In this document: positions 32,965-40,897 of the stretch, in pieces
Layout: the number at the start of each line of letters is the position of its first letter
How positions within the stretch are numbered: the first letter of the stretch is position 1
Origin: Sulfurovum sp.
GTDB taxonomy: Bacteria > Campylobacterota > Campylobacteria > Campylobacterales > Sulfurovaceae
DNA length: 42,262 nucleotides
Assembly: GCA_020721815.1 (NCBI GenBank)
Contig: DYMA01000002.1
Coordinates: 1-42,262, forward strand
Reading direction: 5' to 3'
Notes under the pieces: generated by a model
What the model was told of the DNA's origin: nothing
Seen by the model: only the letters and a program-made list of their open reading frames with translations
Database searches by the model: none
Made by a program: the position numbers and the translations under genes

Positions 32965-33000
32965 CCCGCAAAACGGGGCAAGTTCAAATATGCAATTTGA
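32965..33000 (+). promoter_or_regulatory. two small hairpins between rpmI and rplT
   Basis: CCCG/CGGG (32965-32977) and TCAAAT/ATTTGA (32984-33000) form adjacent stems in the 99-base spacer. In other bacteria L20 represses its own operon by binding RNA here; whether these stems do so is a guess. Confidence 0.25.
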
Positions 33001-33040
33001 CACCTAATAGTACACAGATACATTACGGTAAAGGAAAAAA

Positions 33041-33397
33041 ATGAGAGTAAAAACAGGCGTTGTAAGAAGACGACGACACAAAAAACTATTAAAACAAGCC
33101 AGAGGTTTCTATAGCGGTAGAAGAAAACACTTCAGAAAAGCCAAAGAGCAACTTGAGAGAAGCTTAGTCTATGCCTATAGAGACAGAAGAGCCAAAAAAA
33201 GAGACTTTAGAAGACTTTGGATTACACGTATCAATGCAGCGTGCCGACTCAATGACATCAACTATTCACGATTTATGCACGGATTGAAACTGGCTACTAT
33301 TGAACTCGATAGAAAAGTATTAGCAGATATGGCAATGAATGCTCCCCAAAGTTTTGCCAAAGTAGTAGAGGCTTCCAAAGCTGCTCTAGCAAAATAA
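33041..33397 (+). CDS. rplT: 50S ribosomal protein L20
   Basis: A 118-residue protein matching L20 throughout: [41 protein letters not shown] and [23 protein letters not shown]. It is an early assembly protein of the large subunit and may autoregulate the operon. AAAGGA precedes the ATG. Confidence 0.97.
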   Translation: MRVKTGVVRRRRHKKLLKQARGFYSGRRKHFRKAKEQLERSLVYAYRDRRAKKRDFRRLWITRINAACRLNDINYSRFMHGLKLATIELDRKVLADMAMNAPQSFAKVVEASKAALAK

Positions 33398-33417
33398 AAC
33401 ACAAAACCCTTTTCACT

Positions 33418-33439
33418 ATCCCAAGCGTGTTTTTGGGAT
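33418..33439 (+). terminator. stem-loop after rplT
   Basis: ATCCCAA pairs with TTGGGAT around an eight-base loop, 21 bases after the rplT stop. No U-run follows, so it is only a probable terminator. Confidence 0.45.
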
Positions 33440-33611
33440 TGTGGATTAACGCCGCAATGAGAAAAGAAGAGACCCCCCCAAAAAAATTCCCCCGCTCTGC
33501 TTTTTAGAGCTTTTGTATCAAAACAATCCTAGCAATATCTTTTTGAGGTGCAAATCATTAGCCATTGCTATGCAAAATTTCATTACAATACCAAACAAAA
33601 GCGAGAATAGA

Positions 33612-34370
33612 ATGAACGATTCACAAGAGTATCTCAACAAAAAAAACTTCTTTGACAAGATGCTTACACTCTACGGGCGTAATGCGGTGCTAGAGGCTTT
33701 GAGTGATGAGACGATTACGATTTATAAACTCCATCTAAGCCAATCCAATCAAGAAGCAGGAGTGATTGAGCAAATCAAAACTCTAGCAACAAATCGCCGT
33801 GTCGAAATAGCCTATCACGACAAAACCGCTCTTTCACGAATCTCCAAAAACGCCAAACAAGACCAAGGGGTGGCGTTGGATATTGTATTAAACCACTCCA
33901 GTAACGAAGATGATTTTATAGCCAAGAGCCAAAGCTATCGTATTTTAGCCCTTGATGGAGTCCAAAATCCGCAAAATTTGGGGATGATTATTCGCTCGGC
34001 GGCGGCGGGAAATATCGATGCTTTGATTCTTCAAGAGGCTTTTGGTGCTAAAATTTCGCCTTTGGTTATCAAAGCAAGTGCAGGGACGCTCTTTAGGCTT
34101 CCTATTATCAAAAGCAAATCGCTCGTAAAGACACTCAAAAAGTTTAAAACAAGCGGTGCTAATGTCTATACACTCTCCTCTCATGCCCTTCAAAGCTACA
34201 AAGCAATGCACTACCCAGACAAAACCATCTTTGTATTGGGCAATGAGAGTGAGGGGGTTTCGCAAGAGATAGAGAAGCTCTCAAATGCCTCTATCGCTAT
34301 TCCTATGCGTCGAGGCGTTGAGTCGCTCAATGTTGCCGTTACGGCTTCGTTGTTGGCATTTTTGGACTAG
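33612..34370 (+). CDS. rlmB: TrmH/SpoU-family rRNA methyltransferase (RlmB-like)
   Basis: A 252-residue SAM-dependent 2'-O-ribose methyltransferase, probably modifying 23S rRNA (G2251 position in E. coli numbering). An N-terminal substrate domain (YGRNAVLEAL, 21-30) is followed by the SPOUT motifs ILALDGVQNPQNLGMIIRSA (111-130), FVLGNESEGVS and IPMRRGVESLNVAVTASLLAF. ATG 33612 is preferred over an in-frame ATG 33 codons earlier, since the family starts just before the YGRNAVLE motif and the extra residues look non-coding. Its 3' end overlaps the convergent kinase gene by 32 bases. TrmH-like tRNA modification is the alternative. Confidence 0.87.
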   Translation: MNDSQEYLNKKNFFDKMLTLYGRNAVLEALSDETITIYKLHLSQSNQEAGVIEQIKTLATNRRVEIAYHDKTALSRISKNAKQDQGVALDIVLNHSSNEDDFIAKSQSYRILALDGVQNPQNLGMIIRSAAAGNIDALILQEAFGAKISPLVIKASAGTLFRLPIIKSKSLVKTLKKFKTSGANVYTLSSHALQSYKAMHYPDKTIFVLGNESEGVSQEIEKLSNASIAIPMRRGVESLNVAVTASLLAFLD

Positions 34371-35586
34371 GCTTAAAAACAATAGAGAAGATATTGCTCC
34401 CCTCTTTGTAGGCATACTCTAGCTTGTAGCCCAGTTTCAATACAATGCTATTGACGATATAGAGTCCCAAGCCAAATCCACTGGCACGTTTTTGTTCTTG
34501 TGAAAAAGGCTCAACGTAGTACTCAAGGGGATGGATAAGCGGTTCACCTTTGGAAGCTACGTCGATACGATGAGGATTGGCACAAAAAGAGGCTTTTTTG
34601 TCTTTGGAGTATTTTATGGCGTTGTCAATAAGATTTTTGAGTGCCAGTGAGAGCAATTTACTATCGCTATAGAGAGTAAAATCGTTGCAAGAGGCATCGA
34701 TTGTGGAGCTTTCTAGTAGCATCTTTTGGGCTTGATGAAAGATTTCGCTCATCTTTGTATGCTCATTGATAGGCTCAAAACTGCTTGTGGTGATGCGTTC
34801 GACCTGAGCCAATTCACTAATAAGCTCATTCATTCTATCAAAAGCACGGATTAAAATGGTCTTAAATTTATTCTCTTCGATGGTTTGAGCGATAATGCGT
34901 CCTTTGGTGATAGGCGTTTTGAGTTCGTGCATGATGTTACGCATAAAGAGATTTTTGGAAGCGGTGAGTTGATTGATGTGCTGTATTGCTTTATCAAAGC
35001 TGCGTGCGATTTTGCCAATCTCATCGTTATTGCCATGACAAGGAATATCGATGTTGGTTTCACCGTTGGCAAATTTTTCAATCTCTTTGTGGAGTTTTTT
35101 GAGCGGATAGAGTTTGCGTAAAATAGCCAAATAGAGTACCAAAAGTAGCGAAATCAAGAGCAATCCAATCGAGACTACCATGTGAATCGTGTAGTTTTTG
35201 GGACGGGCATCTTCTAGCATAATGTTGTACCCCATACGCTCCACATAGATGTAGTGATTGGTAGGGGTTTGAAAAACACGCACTTGACCGTAAACCGATT
35301 TGCCCGTAAAGATGGTTTTGCCGCTTTGGGCTATTTGGTGTGCCGATTGTTCATTGGGGATAGGGCGTACCGAAAAATCCTCGTAGAGTTTTTCAAGCTT
35401 CTCTTTGGAGGGATTGAGCTGTACTTTGGACAAAAAGGCATCGGCGATAAGTTTGTAGTGGTTAATCTCTTTGATTTGATTGGAGTCTTTATCCCATGAG
35501 ATAAAGATAAAAAGCGTAGCAATCAAAATCGCAATCGCCAAAGAGAAGAGAATATGAATAAAGGTGGTGACGGAGAGATTGTTCAT
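34339..35586 (-). CDS. arsS: ArsS-family sensor histidine kinase
   Basis: A 415-residue membrane kinase. Helices at about 7-30 and 134-156 flank a small periplasmic sensor; a HAMP linker (157-210) leads to the H-box FMRNIMHELKTPITK with His220. The N-box is NLIDNAIKYSKD; the ATP lid carries SKGEPLIHPLEYYVEPFSQ in place of the usual DxGxG, followed by GFGLGLYIV. This altered G1 region is typical of the Helicobacter ArsS (acid-sensing) family. The response regulator gene ends four bases upstream on the same strand. The signal sensed here is unknown. Its last 32 bases overlap rlmB on the opposite strand. Confidence 0.88.
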   Translation of the reverse strand: MNNLSVTTFIHILFSLAIAILIATLFIFISWDKDSNQIKEINHYKLIADAFLSKVQLNPSKEKLEKLYEDFSVRPIPNEQSAHQIAQSGKTIFTGKSVYGQVRVFQTPTNHYIYVERMGYNIMLEDARPKNYTIHMVVSIGLLLISLLLVLYLAILRKLYPLKKLHKEIEKFANGETNIDIPCHGNNDEIGKIARSFDKAIQHINQLTASKNLFMRNIMHELKTPITKGRIIAQTIEENKFKTILIRAFDRMNELISELAQVERITTSSFEPINEHTKMSEIFHQAQKMLLESSTIDASCNDFTLYSDSKLLSLALKNLIDNAIKYSKDKKASFCANPHRIDVASKGEPLIHPLEYYVEPFSQEQKRASGFGLGLYIVNSIVLKLGYKLEYAYKEGSNIFSIVFKPSPKMPTTKP

Positions 35587-35590
35587 ATTT

Positions 35591-36265
35591 CTATTTGGTC
35601 GTCAAAAGGTAGCCCACCCCACGGATAGGTTTGATGTAGCTTTTGGAATCATCAATGTGCGCAATTTTTTGGCGAATACGGGAGATAATGACATCGATGT
35701 TTTTGATGGAGCTATCATCATCGATGTGTTGGCTCTCATAGAGGAGTTGCTCTCTTGAAACCGATCCGTTTTGGTGATGCACAAGCATTGAGAGAATATC
35801 GTACTCTGCGGCGGTAAGATCCATTAGATTACCTTTAAAAGTAATAATGCGGGACTTCTCATCCACGGTAAATAGCTCCTCTTTTTGCTCTTTGGGTTGG
35901 GCTACAACCATTCTTCTTAAAATCGTCTTGATGCGTGTGACAAGCTCACGGGGGTCGTAGGGCTTTGGCATATAGTCATCGGCTCCTCGTTCGAGTCCAA
36001 TGACTTTGTCGGTAATATCGTCACGTGCAGAAGAGATGATGATGGGAATATTGGAGTTTTCACGAATCTTTTGCACCACTTCAAGTCCATCCATTCCAGG
36101 CAGTGTCAAATCCAAAATAATCAAGTCAAATTGATGTTGGGTGAGAAGCGATAGTCCTATGTAAGGCTCTTCGGCACAAATTACCTCCATATCGTATTGC
36201 GTAAGGTAGCTAGAAAGCACCAAAGAGAGTTCTGGGTCATCTTCTATAATGAGTATCTTTATAAT
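35591..36265 (-). CDS. arsR: ArsR-type OmpR-family response regulator
   Basis: A regulator of about 224 residues with receiver and winged-helix domains, partner of the adjacent kinase. The phospho-acceptor is Asp52 in LIILDLTLPGMDG; acidic pair IIEDDPEL (7-13), KPYDPREL and the C-terminal wing NIDVIISRIRQKI...IRGVGYL are all present. The first canonical start in frame (TTG at 36223) would remove the first strand and acidic pair. The frame continues to an ATT at 36265, placed six bases after GAGGAG, giving M-IKILIIEDD, the normal N-terminus. I therefore take ATT (or ATA 36262 or ATC 36268) as the start. H. pylori ArsR has nearly this length. Confidence 0.85.
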   Translation of the reverse strand: MIKILIIEDDPELSLVLSSYLTQYDMEVICAEEPYIGLSLLTQHQFDLIILDLTLPGMDGLEVVQKIRENSNIPIIISSARDDITDKVIGLERGADDYMPKPYDPRELVTRIKTILRRMVVAQPKEQKEELFTVDEKSRIITFKGNLMDLTAAEYDILSMLVHHQNGSVSREQLLYESQHIDDDSSIKNIDVIISRIRQKIAHIDDSKSYIKPIRGVGYLLTTK

Positions 36266-36371
36266 GATAGACTCCTCAAAAATTTTTCAAAATAGTAGCA
36301 TAAGTTTGTAAATAGTTGCCACGCATTAAGCATGGAGTTGATAGAGTACGTAAAAACAAGAGAGAAATACC

Positions 36372-37184
36372 ATGACCACTATCGTAATTACAGGCTGCAA
36401 CAGCGGCATAGGTTTGGCAACCGCTCATTATCTTAAAACCAAAGGTATCAAAGTCTATCCAACCGCACGCAAAAATGAAGATGTAGCGATGCTTCAAGCG
36501 CTAGGATTTGATGAGGCGATGGTGCTTGATGTGACCCAAGCACACGATATTGCTAGAGTGATTGAGGCGGTGTTGGCAAAAGAGGGTCGCATTGATGTGT
36601 GGTTTAACAACGCAGGATTTGGACAAGCAGGAATGCTCGAAGATATTTCAACCAACGCACTTAGAGAGCAATTTGAGACCAATGTGTTGGGTTTGCATGA
36701 AGCCACAAGGCAAATTTTACCCATTATGCACGCCCAAGGATACGGCAAAATTATCCAACATAGCTCTGTTTTGGGGCTTGTAGCACTCACAGGACGAGGG
36801 GCATACAATGCCAGTAAATACGCCATAGAGGGATTGACCGATACGCTTCGTTTGGAGCTAAAAGGGAGTAATGTTTACGCTGTACTGCTCAATACAGGTC
36901 CTATTACGAGTGATTTTAGAAAAAATGCTATAGCCAAACTCCAAGCCAATGTCGATATTGAACATTCACGCTTCAAGGCTCAATACCTTGAAAATATCCA
37001 AGGCAGTGCCAAAAAAGTCCCTTTTAACGAAGAAGCGATTGCCGTTGCCCAAGTCGTGCATTCCATCATCCAATCCAAACGCCCCAAACCTCGCTACTAC
37101 ATCACCAAAGCCACCTACATTTTGGGCTATCTTAAACGCTTTTTGAGTACATCGTTGCTTGATAGGGTTTTGGTAAAAATTTGA
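36372..37184 (+). CDS. short-chain dehydrogenase/reductase
   Basis: A 270-residue NAD(P)-dependent oxidoreductase of the classical SDR type. Motifs: TGCNSGIG cofactor loop (8-15), NNAG, the catalytic serine in QHSSVLG and YNASK with tyrosine and lysine. The C-terminal RPKPRYYITKATYILGYLKRFLSTSLLDRVL tail resembles SDRs close to retinol- and steroid-dehydrogenase-like forms; the substrate is unknown. It stands alone, divergent from the ArsR-type regulator, which might control it. Confidence 0.88.
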   Translation: MTTIVITGCNSGIGLATAHYLKTKGIKVYPTARKNEDVAMLQALGFDEAMVLDVTQAHDIARVIEAVLAKEGRIDVWFNNAGFGQAGMLEDISTNALREQFETNVLGLHEATRQILPIMHAQGYGKIIQHSSVLGLVALTGRGAYNASKYAIEGLTDTLRLELKGSNVYAVLLNTGPITSDFRKNAIAKLQANVDIEHSRFKAQYLENIQGSAKKVPFNEEAIAVAQVVHSIIQSKRPKPRYYITKATYILGYLKRFLSTSLLDRVLVKI

Positions 37185-37224
37185 TTGTTGACCTTTTTGA
37201 TGAAAAACGTCCGTTTCACGCTTC

Positions 37225-37314
37225 AACGAAATAAGTCCCAATTTTATAGAGATAATTCGTAAGAATCATTATTTTAACGAAATAAGTCTTGTTTTTATAG
37301 AGATAATTCGTTAC
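37225..37314 (+). repeat. tandem inverted-repeat pair upstream of ATPase gene
   Basis: Two copies of a 39-base unit with a 51-base period. Each begins AACGAAATAAGTC and ends GAGATAATTCGT, which are near-complementary, so each unit is an inverted repeat. The second copy covers the promoter of the ATPase gene. They look like operators or iterons. Confidence 0.65.
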
Positions 37315-37317
37315 AAT
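37289..37317 (+). promoter_or_regulatory. promoter of the DUF234-type ATPase gene
   Basis: TTGTTT (37289-37294) and TACAAT (37312-37317) with a 17-base spacer, 27 bases before the ATG, and GGAGAT as ribosome site. It lies inside the second inverted repeat, which suggests repression by a protein that binds the repeat. Confidence 0.55.
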
Positions 37318-37343
37318 AAACTTATCAATGCAATGGAGATAAG

Positions 37344-38792
37344 ATGTTTGTAGCACGAGAACATGAATTAAAAACACTGGGTAGTTTATTAAAAGTTGAT
37401 AAATCAAGTTTATGTGTAGTGTATGGCAGAAGAAGAATAGGAAAAACTGAAACTATACGATATTTTATAAAATCAAATAATCTTCAAGCTTTAGAGATTA
37501 CAGGAGTTTATAAAGAGGCAAAGAAAAATCAAATCAAATCATTTGTAAGAGCAATAAATAGATTTGATTTACAAAAAAGTGAAACCTCAAGTCCACCCTT
37601 GAATGATTGGGGTGATGCTTTTTATCTTTTAGAAGATACTATCGAAAAACTTCCATCCAAAGAAAAAAAAGTTATATTTTTGGATGAATTTCCTTGGCTG
37701 GATAGTCCAAAATCTGGCTTTTTTGAAGCATTTTCCTATTTTTGGAATAATTTTTGTACAAATAGAGATGATTTATTGGTAATCGTTTGCGGTTCAGCTG
37801 CTTCATATATGATGAATAAAATCATAAAAAATAAAAAAACACTTCACAATAGAATTGCTCAAAAAATATCTCTCAACTCTTTTGATTTAAAAGATGCAAA
37901 AAGACTTATCGATTCAAAAGGTTGTCATTACTCAAATAAATCGATTGTAGATATTTATATGGCTCTTGGTGGTGTAGCAAAATACTTGGATGATATTGAT
38001 TGTTCACTTACTCCAAATGAAAATTTGCAAAATATGTGCTTTTCAAAAGATGGTATTTTAGTCAATGAGTATGAAGATTTGTATGAATCTTTATTTGAAA
38101 GAGCAACAACTCATAGAAAAATAATGAATCTTCTTGCCTTAAAATGGAGTGGATATTCGCAAAAAGAGGTAGCAATACTACTAAAAACTTCCCCTTCATC
38201 GGTAACTATTCCATTCAAAGAACTCGAAATCTCTGGATTTATATCCTCAATGACAAAGTTTGGACAAAAATCAAGAGATAAAATTTATAGAGCAACAGAT
38301 TGTTTCTCATATTTTCACAATAAATGGATGAAAGATATTAATAATGACTGGAATACTATTTTTCTATCTCAAAGCTATAAAAGTTGGGCTGGATTTGCAT
38401 TTGAAAATATTTGTCATATTCATACTGATACCATCAAACATATCTTAGGAGTATCTGGTGTAGCGACACAAACACACTACTGGAACTATAAAAGTGAAAA
38501 TGAATCGGGTAGTGGAGCACAAATCGATATGATGCTTGAATACACAAATGGAAGCAAAAATATTGATATCATAGAGTGTAAATATCATAATAGTGAATAT
38601 ACAATTACAAAAGAGTACAGAGATGAATTGATAAATAAGCTCAATATTTTTAATCAACAAACAAACAATAGATACAATATTCGACTAATATTTATAACAG
38701 CAAATGGATTGGTAAAAAATCAGTACTACAATGAAATTGTCCATAAAGAGCTAACTATTGAAGAGTTATTGATAGGAGATAAGAGACAATAG
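37344..38792 (+). CDS. archaeal-type ATPase with DUF234 nuclease-like C-terminus
   Basis: A 482-residue STAND-like ATPase of the family named for archaeal members. Walker A is GRRRIGKT (28-35), Walker B VIFLDEFPW (110-118) and VCGSAAS is the sensor region. A winged-helix part follows (SGYSQKEVAILLKTSPSSV), then a C-terminal DUF234 domain with a PD-(D/E)XK look: QID (Asp395) and IDIIECK (Glu411, Lys413). Members are often patchily distributed and mobile, and are suspected to have toxin, defence or element-maintenance roles; none is proven here. Codon use is A/T-rich compared with the SDR gene upstream, suggesting transfer. Paired inverted repeats cover its promoter. Confidence 0.85.
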   Translation: MFVAREHELKTLGSLLKVDKSSLCVVYGRRRIGKTETIRYFIKSNNLQALEITGVYKEAKKNQIKSFVRAINRFDLQKSETSSPPLNDWGDAFYLLEDTIEKLPSKEKKVIFLDEFPWLDSPKSGFFEAFSYFWNNFCTNRDDLLVIVCGSAASYMMNKIIKNKKTLHNRIAQKISLNSFDLKDAKRLIDSKGCHYSNKSIVDIYMALGGVAKYLDDIDCSLTPNENLQNMCFSKDGILVNEYEDLYESLFERATTHRKIMNLLALKWSGYSQKEVAILLKTSPSSVTIPFKELEISGFISSMTKFGQKSRDKIYRATDCFSYFHNKWMKDINNDWNTIFLSQSYKSWAGFAFENICHIHTDTIKHILGVSGVATQTHYWNYKSENESGSGAQIDMMLEYTNGSKNIDIIECKYHNSEYTITKEYRDELINKLNIFNQQTNNRYNIRLIFITANGLVKNQYYNEIVHKELTIEELLIGDKRQ

Positions 38793-38821
38793 GCTATTTG
38801 AGACTCTTTGGAGCTTCGTAA

Positions 38822-38972
38822 TTTCTCGTTCCACCTCTCCCGAGAGTGTGAAATAACTGCTAAAAAAGTGCTTCGACAAGCTCAGTACGAACGGTTTTAC
38901 GCTATCCGTTCACCCTGAGCCTAGTCGAAGGGTCTTGGATTTGATGTACTTCGACAAGCTCAGTACGAACGA
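38822..38972 (+). repeat. nested palindromic repeat, copy lacking right outer arm
   Basis: The first 110 bases closely match the 8653 copy (TTTCTCGTTCCACCTC, the GTGAAATAACTGC spacer, CTTCGACAAGCT and AGTCGAAGG arms). The right outer arm is missing; instead a second CTTCGACAAGCTCAGTACGA half-element follows. It occupies much of the 415-base gap between the ATPase and the porin. Confidence 0.8.
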
Positions 38973-39035
38973 TAAATTAAATATGTCGTAGAGTGAGCAA
39001 AACAGCTCTCTTTTAATCCCTTATTTCCATTAGAC

Positions 39036-39052
39036 GTTTGGCAGTGCCAAAC
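39036..39052. repeat. short palindrome related to the gmk repeat
   Basis: GTTTGGCA and TGCCAAAC pair around one base. On the minus strand it is preceded by GTAG, as is the TTCGGCTTTAGCCGAA palindrome at 19695, suggesting the same repeat class. The remainder of this gap (38973-39156) shows nothing else. Confidence 0.5.
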
Positions 39053-39156
39053 CTACGAAAATCCCCTTGAATAGAAAAAAGATAGTCTATTGAGTGATAA
39101 AATTATAGTTGGTTGTGTCAAAAATGTCAATAGGAGAAAAAATATAAAAGAGAGAT

Positions 39157-39184
39157 AAACCCCTACGCCAAAGCGTAAGAGTTT
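39157..39184 (-). terminator. terminator of the porin gene
   Basis: Read on the minus strand, AAACTCTTACGC pairs with GCGTAGGGGTTT around TTTG (some G-U pairs), 24 bases after the porin stop, followed by a T-rich run. A convincing intrinsic terminator for a highly expressed gene. Confidence 0.7.
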
Positions 39185-39207
39185 AAGAGGCTATAGAAAA
39201 TCTATAA

Positions 39208-40671
39208 TTAGAAGTTCCATTTAGCCCATACACGAACGATTTGTGTGTCAATTTCGTTAGAACCAACAGCAAGGCTATTGTCTTGAGTTTGATTGACATA
39301 AGCAGCCAATACTTCAGCACCACCAAGTTTAGTTGTAGCTACAACATCCAACTCTGCAAAATCATTTTCGTTAATAACTGCAGCAAATGGAGCAGCACCT
39401 GTGATACCATTTACAATCTCTGTAGTTGAGTAAGCAACAGAAAGACCTACGTTTCCAAGAGCAGGAAGATCATAAGTAGCAGAAGCTTTGATCATCATAG
39501 TGTTTGCTTCACCAAAGTTAGACATATCGCCAGAAATATAGTTTTGGTTTGCTACCATTTGTGTATAGAGTGGAGTTTTTACACCTGTACCAACGTTTAC
39601 GATAGAAGCATTAAGCATACCGCCCATATCTACACCTGTGTAAGCAGCACACAATGCAACATTTCCAAATGCTGGGAAGTTGAATTTGCCCATAGCTTTT
39701 GCACCGTAAGCGATGGTAGGATCTGTGTTACCTGCATCAACCATACCACCTTGAACACCAAATCCAATATCATGACCCGCTACTGGCATCATAAATTTAG
39801 CATCACCCCAAAGAGCCATTGCATCTTTAGCGTCACCTAGGCCACCAGCCCAAGCTGCAAGTGCATTGTTTTTACCAGCCAATGGGCTTGATTCTGCAAT
39901 GTAATAGAATGAACCTGTAAGCTCAAGACCTTGAACAGATTTATTTTGAGCCGTTACCATAAAGGCACCATCGTTGCCTGGTCTAAGACCACCGTTTACA
40001 CCAATTTCATCCCATACACTTAAGTTGCCGATTTGGTTAGAGTTAAGAACGTATGCAAGTACCAATGTAGTATCTGGTAAGTCTGTATTTACAAGAAGAG
40101 CAGCATCAAATGTGTTGGCAAATACGTTCCATGTTTCAGAGAATGCAAAAGGAGAAAGAGATTGTGGAAGCTCCATTCTACCTACTTTAACCGTTGTGTT
40201 ATCCATTGTATAAGAAAGGTATGCTTGTGTTAATTCGCCACTATCAAGCTCACCAGTTTCACTTGCAAGTTGCATTACGTTTGATACATAATTATTTACG
40301 ATACCATCAGCACCACCATCAACGAAACCTGCCGCTGGAACACCAATTGCATCACCATCATTTTCAAGACCAAGTGAAGTAAGATAAACAACTTCTGCAC
40401 CAAATCCAAGACCTGTACCAAGAAGGTTAGAACCTGTTACACCCAATTTAAGACCAGCGTTTGCTCTTGCTACGTCACCATCAAACAATTTGTTATCAGC
40501 TACTGCATTGATGTTCTCTTGTGTTTGATAATATAATACAGTTTGACCATACCATTTGAGGTTAGATGTTGCGCATGGTGCAGCTTCTGTTATTGGGGTT
40601 GGCTCGACGATGTCACCACCAGCAAAAAGTACTGCTGAAGCAGCGATTGAAAGTAAAAGTGTTTTTTTCAT
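39208..40671 (-). CDS. major outer membrane porin
   Basis: A 487-residue beta-barrel protein. It has a signal peptide (MKKTLLLSIAASAVLFAGG, cleaved near residue 18-19) and repeated amphipathic strands (for example LTQAYLSYTMDNTTVKVGRM, VGLSVAYSTTEIV), and it ends in phenylalanine (VWAKWNF), the signature of outer membrane barrels. It matches the Campylobacterota OprD/Omp50-like porin type with VGRMELPQSLSPFAFSETWN. It should allow diffusion of small solutes. A consensus promoter and a strong terminator suggest high expression. AAGGAG precedes the ATG. Confidence 0.88.
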   Translation of the reverse strand: MKKTLLLSIAASAVLFAGGDIVEPTPITEAAPCATSNLKWYGQTVLYYQTQENINAVADNKLFDGDVARANAGLKLGVTGSNLLGTGLGFGAEVVYLTSLGLENDGDAIGVPAAGFVDGGADGIVNNYVSNVMQLASETGELDSGELTQAYLSYTMDNTTVKVGRMELPQSLSPFAFSETWNVFANTFDAALLVNTDLPDTTLVLAYVLNSNQIGNLSVWDEIGVNGGLRPGNDGAFMVTAQNKSVQGLELTGSFYYIAESSPLAGKNNALAAWAGGLGDAKDAMALWGDAKFMMPVAGHDIGFGVQGGMVDAGNTDPTIAYGAKAMGKFNFPAFGNVALCAAYTGVDMGGMLNASIVNVGTGVKTPLYTQMVANQNYISGDMSNFGEANTMMIKASATYDLPALGNVGLSVAYSTTEIVNGITGAAPFAAVINENDFAELDVVATTKLGGAEVLAAYVNQTQDNSLAVGSNEIDTQIVRVWAKWNF

Positions 40672-40709
40672 AATTTAACTCCTTAAAATATTTTGATTAT
40701 GATGACGAG

Positions 40710-40739
40710 ATTATAACATAGCGTTCTTTAAAATGTCAA
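40710..40739 (-). promoter_or_regulatory. strong porin promoter
   Basis: On the minus strand a perfect TTGACA (40734-40739) and a perfect TATAAT (40710-40715) with an 18-base spacer, 38 bases before the porin ATG. A full-consensus -35 is rare in this phylum and predicts high expression. Confidence 0.75.
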
Positions 40740-40756
40740 GTTTTTTTGGCTTTAAA

Positions 40757-40883
40757 TTAACAATTGGTTAATGATTTGTTAATAAATGCCCATTTCATGG
40801 GGGTTTTGATTAATAAAAAAAGCGTTCAACCCATCGAAAATTAACCAATAATTACCCCTTTTTGCTATAATTAACCAAAAATT
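40757..40883. promoter_or_regulatory. repeated TTAACC/GGTTAA motifs and mqnA -10
   Basis: The divergent region between porin and mqnA contains several related motifs: TTAACAATTGGTTAAT, TTGTTAAT, ATTAACCAATAATTA and AATTAACC. TATAAT at 40866-40871, overlapping the last one, is a likely -10 for mqnA. They may bind one regulator acting on both genes. Confidence 0.4.
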
Positions 40884-40897
40884 TAAGCGAACAATCC

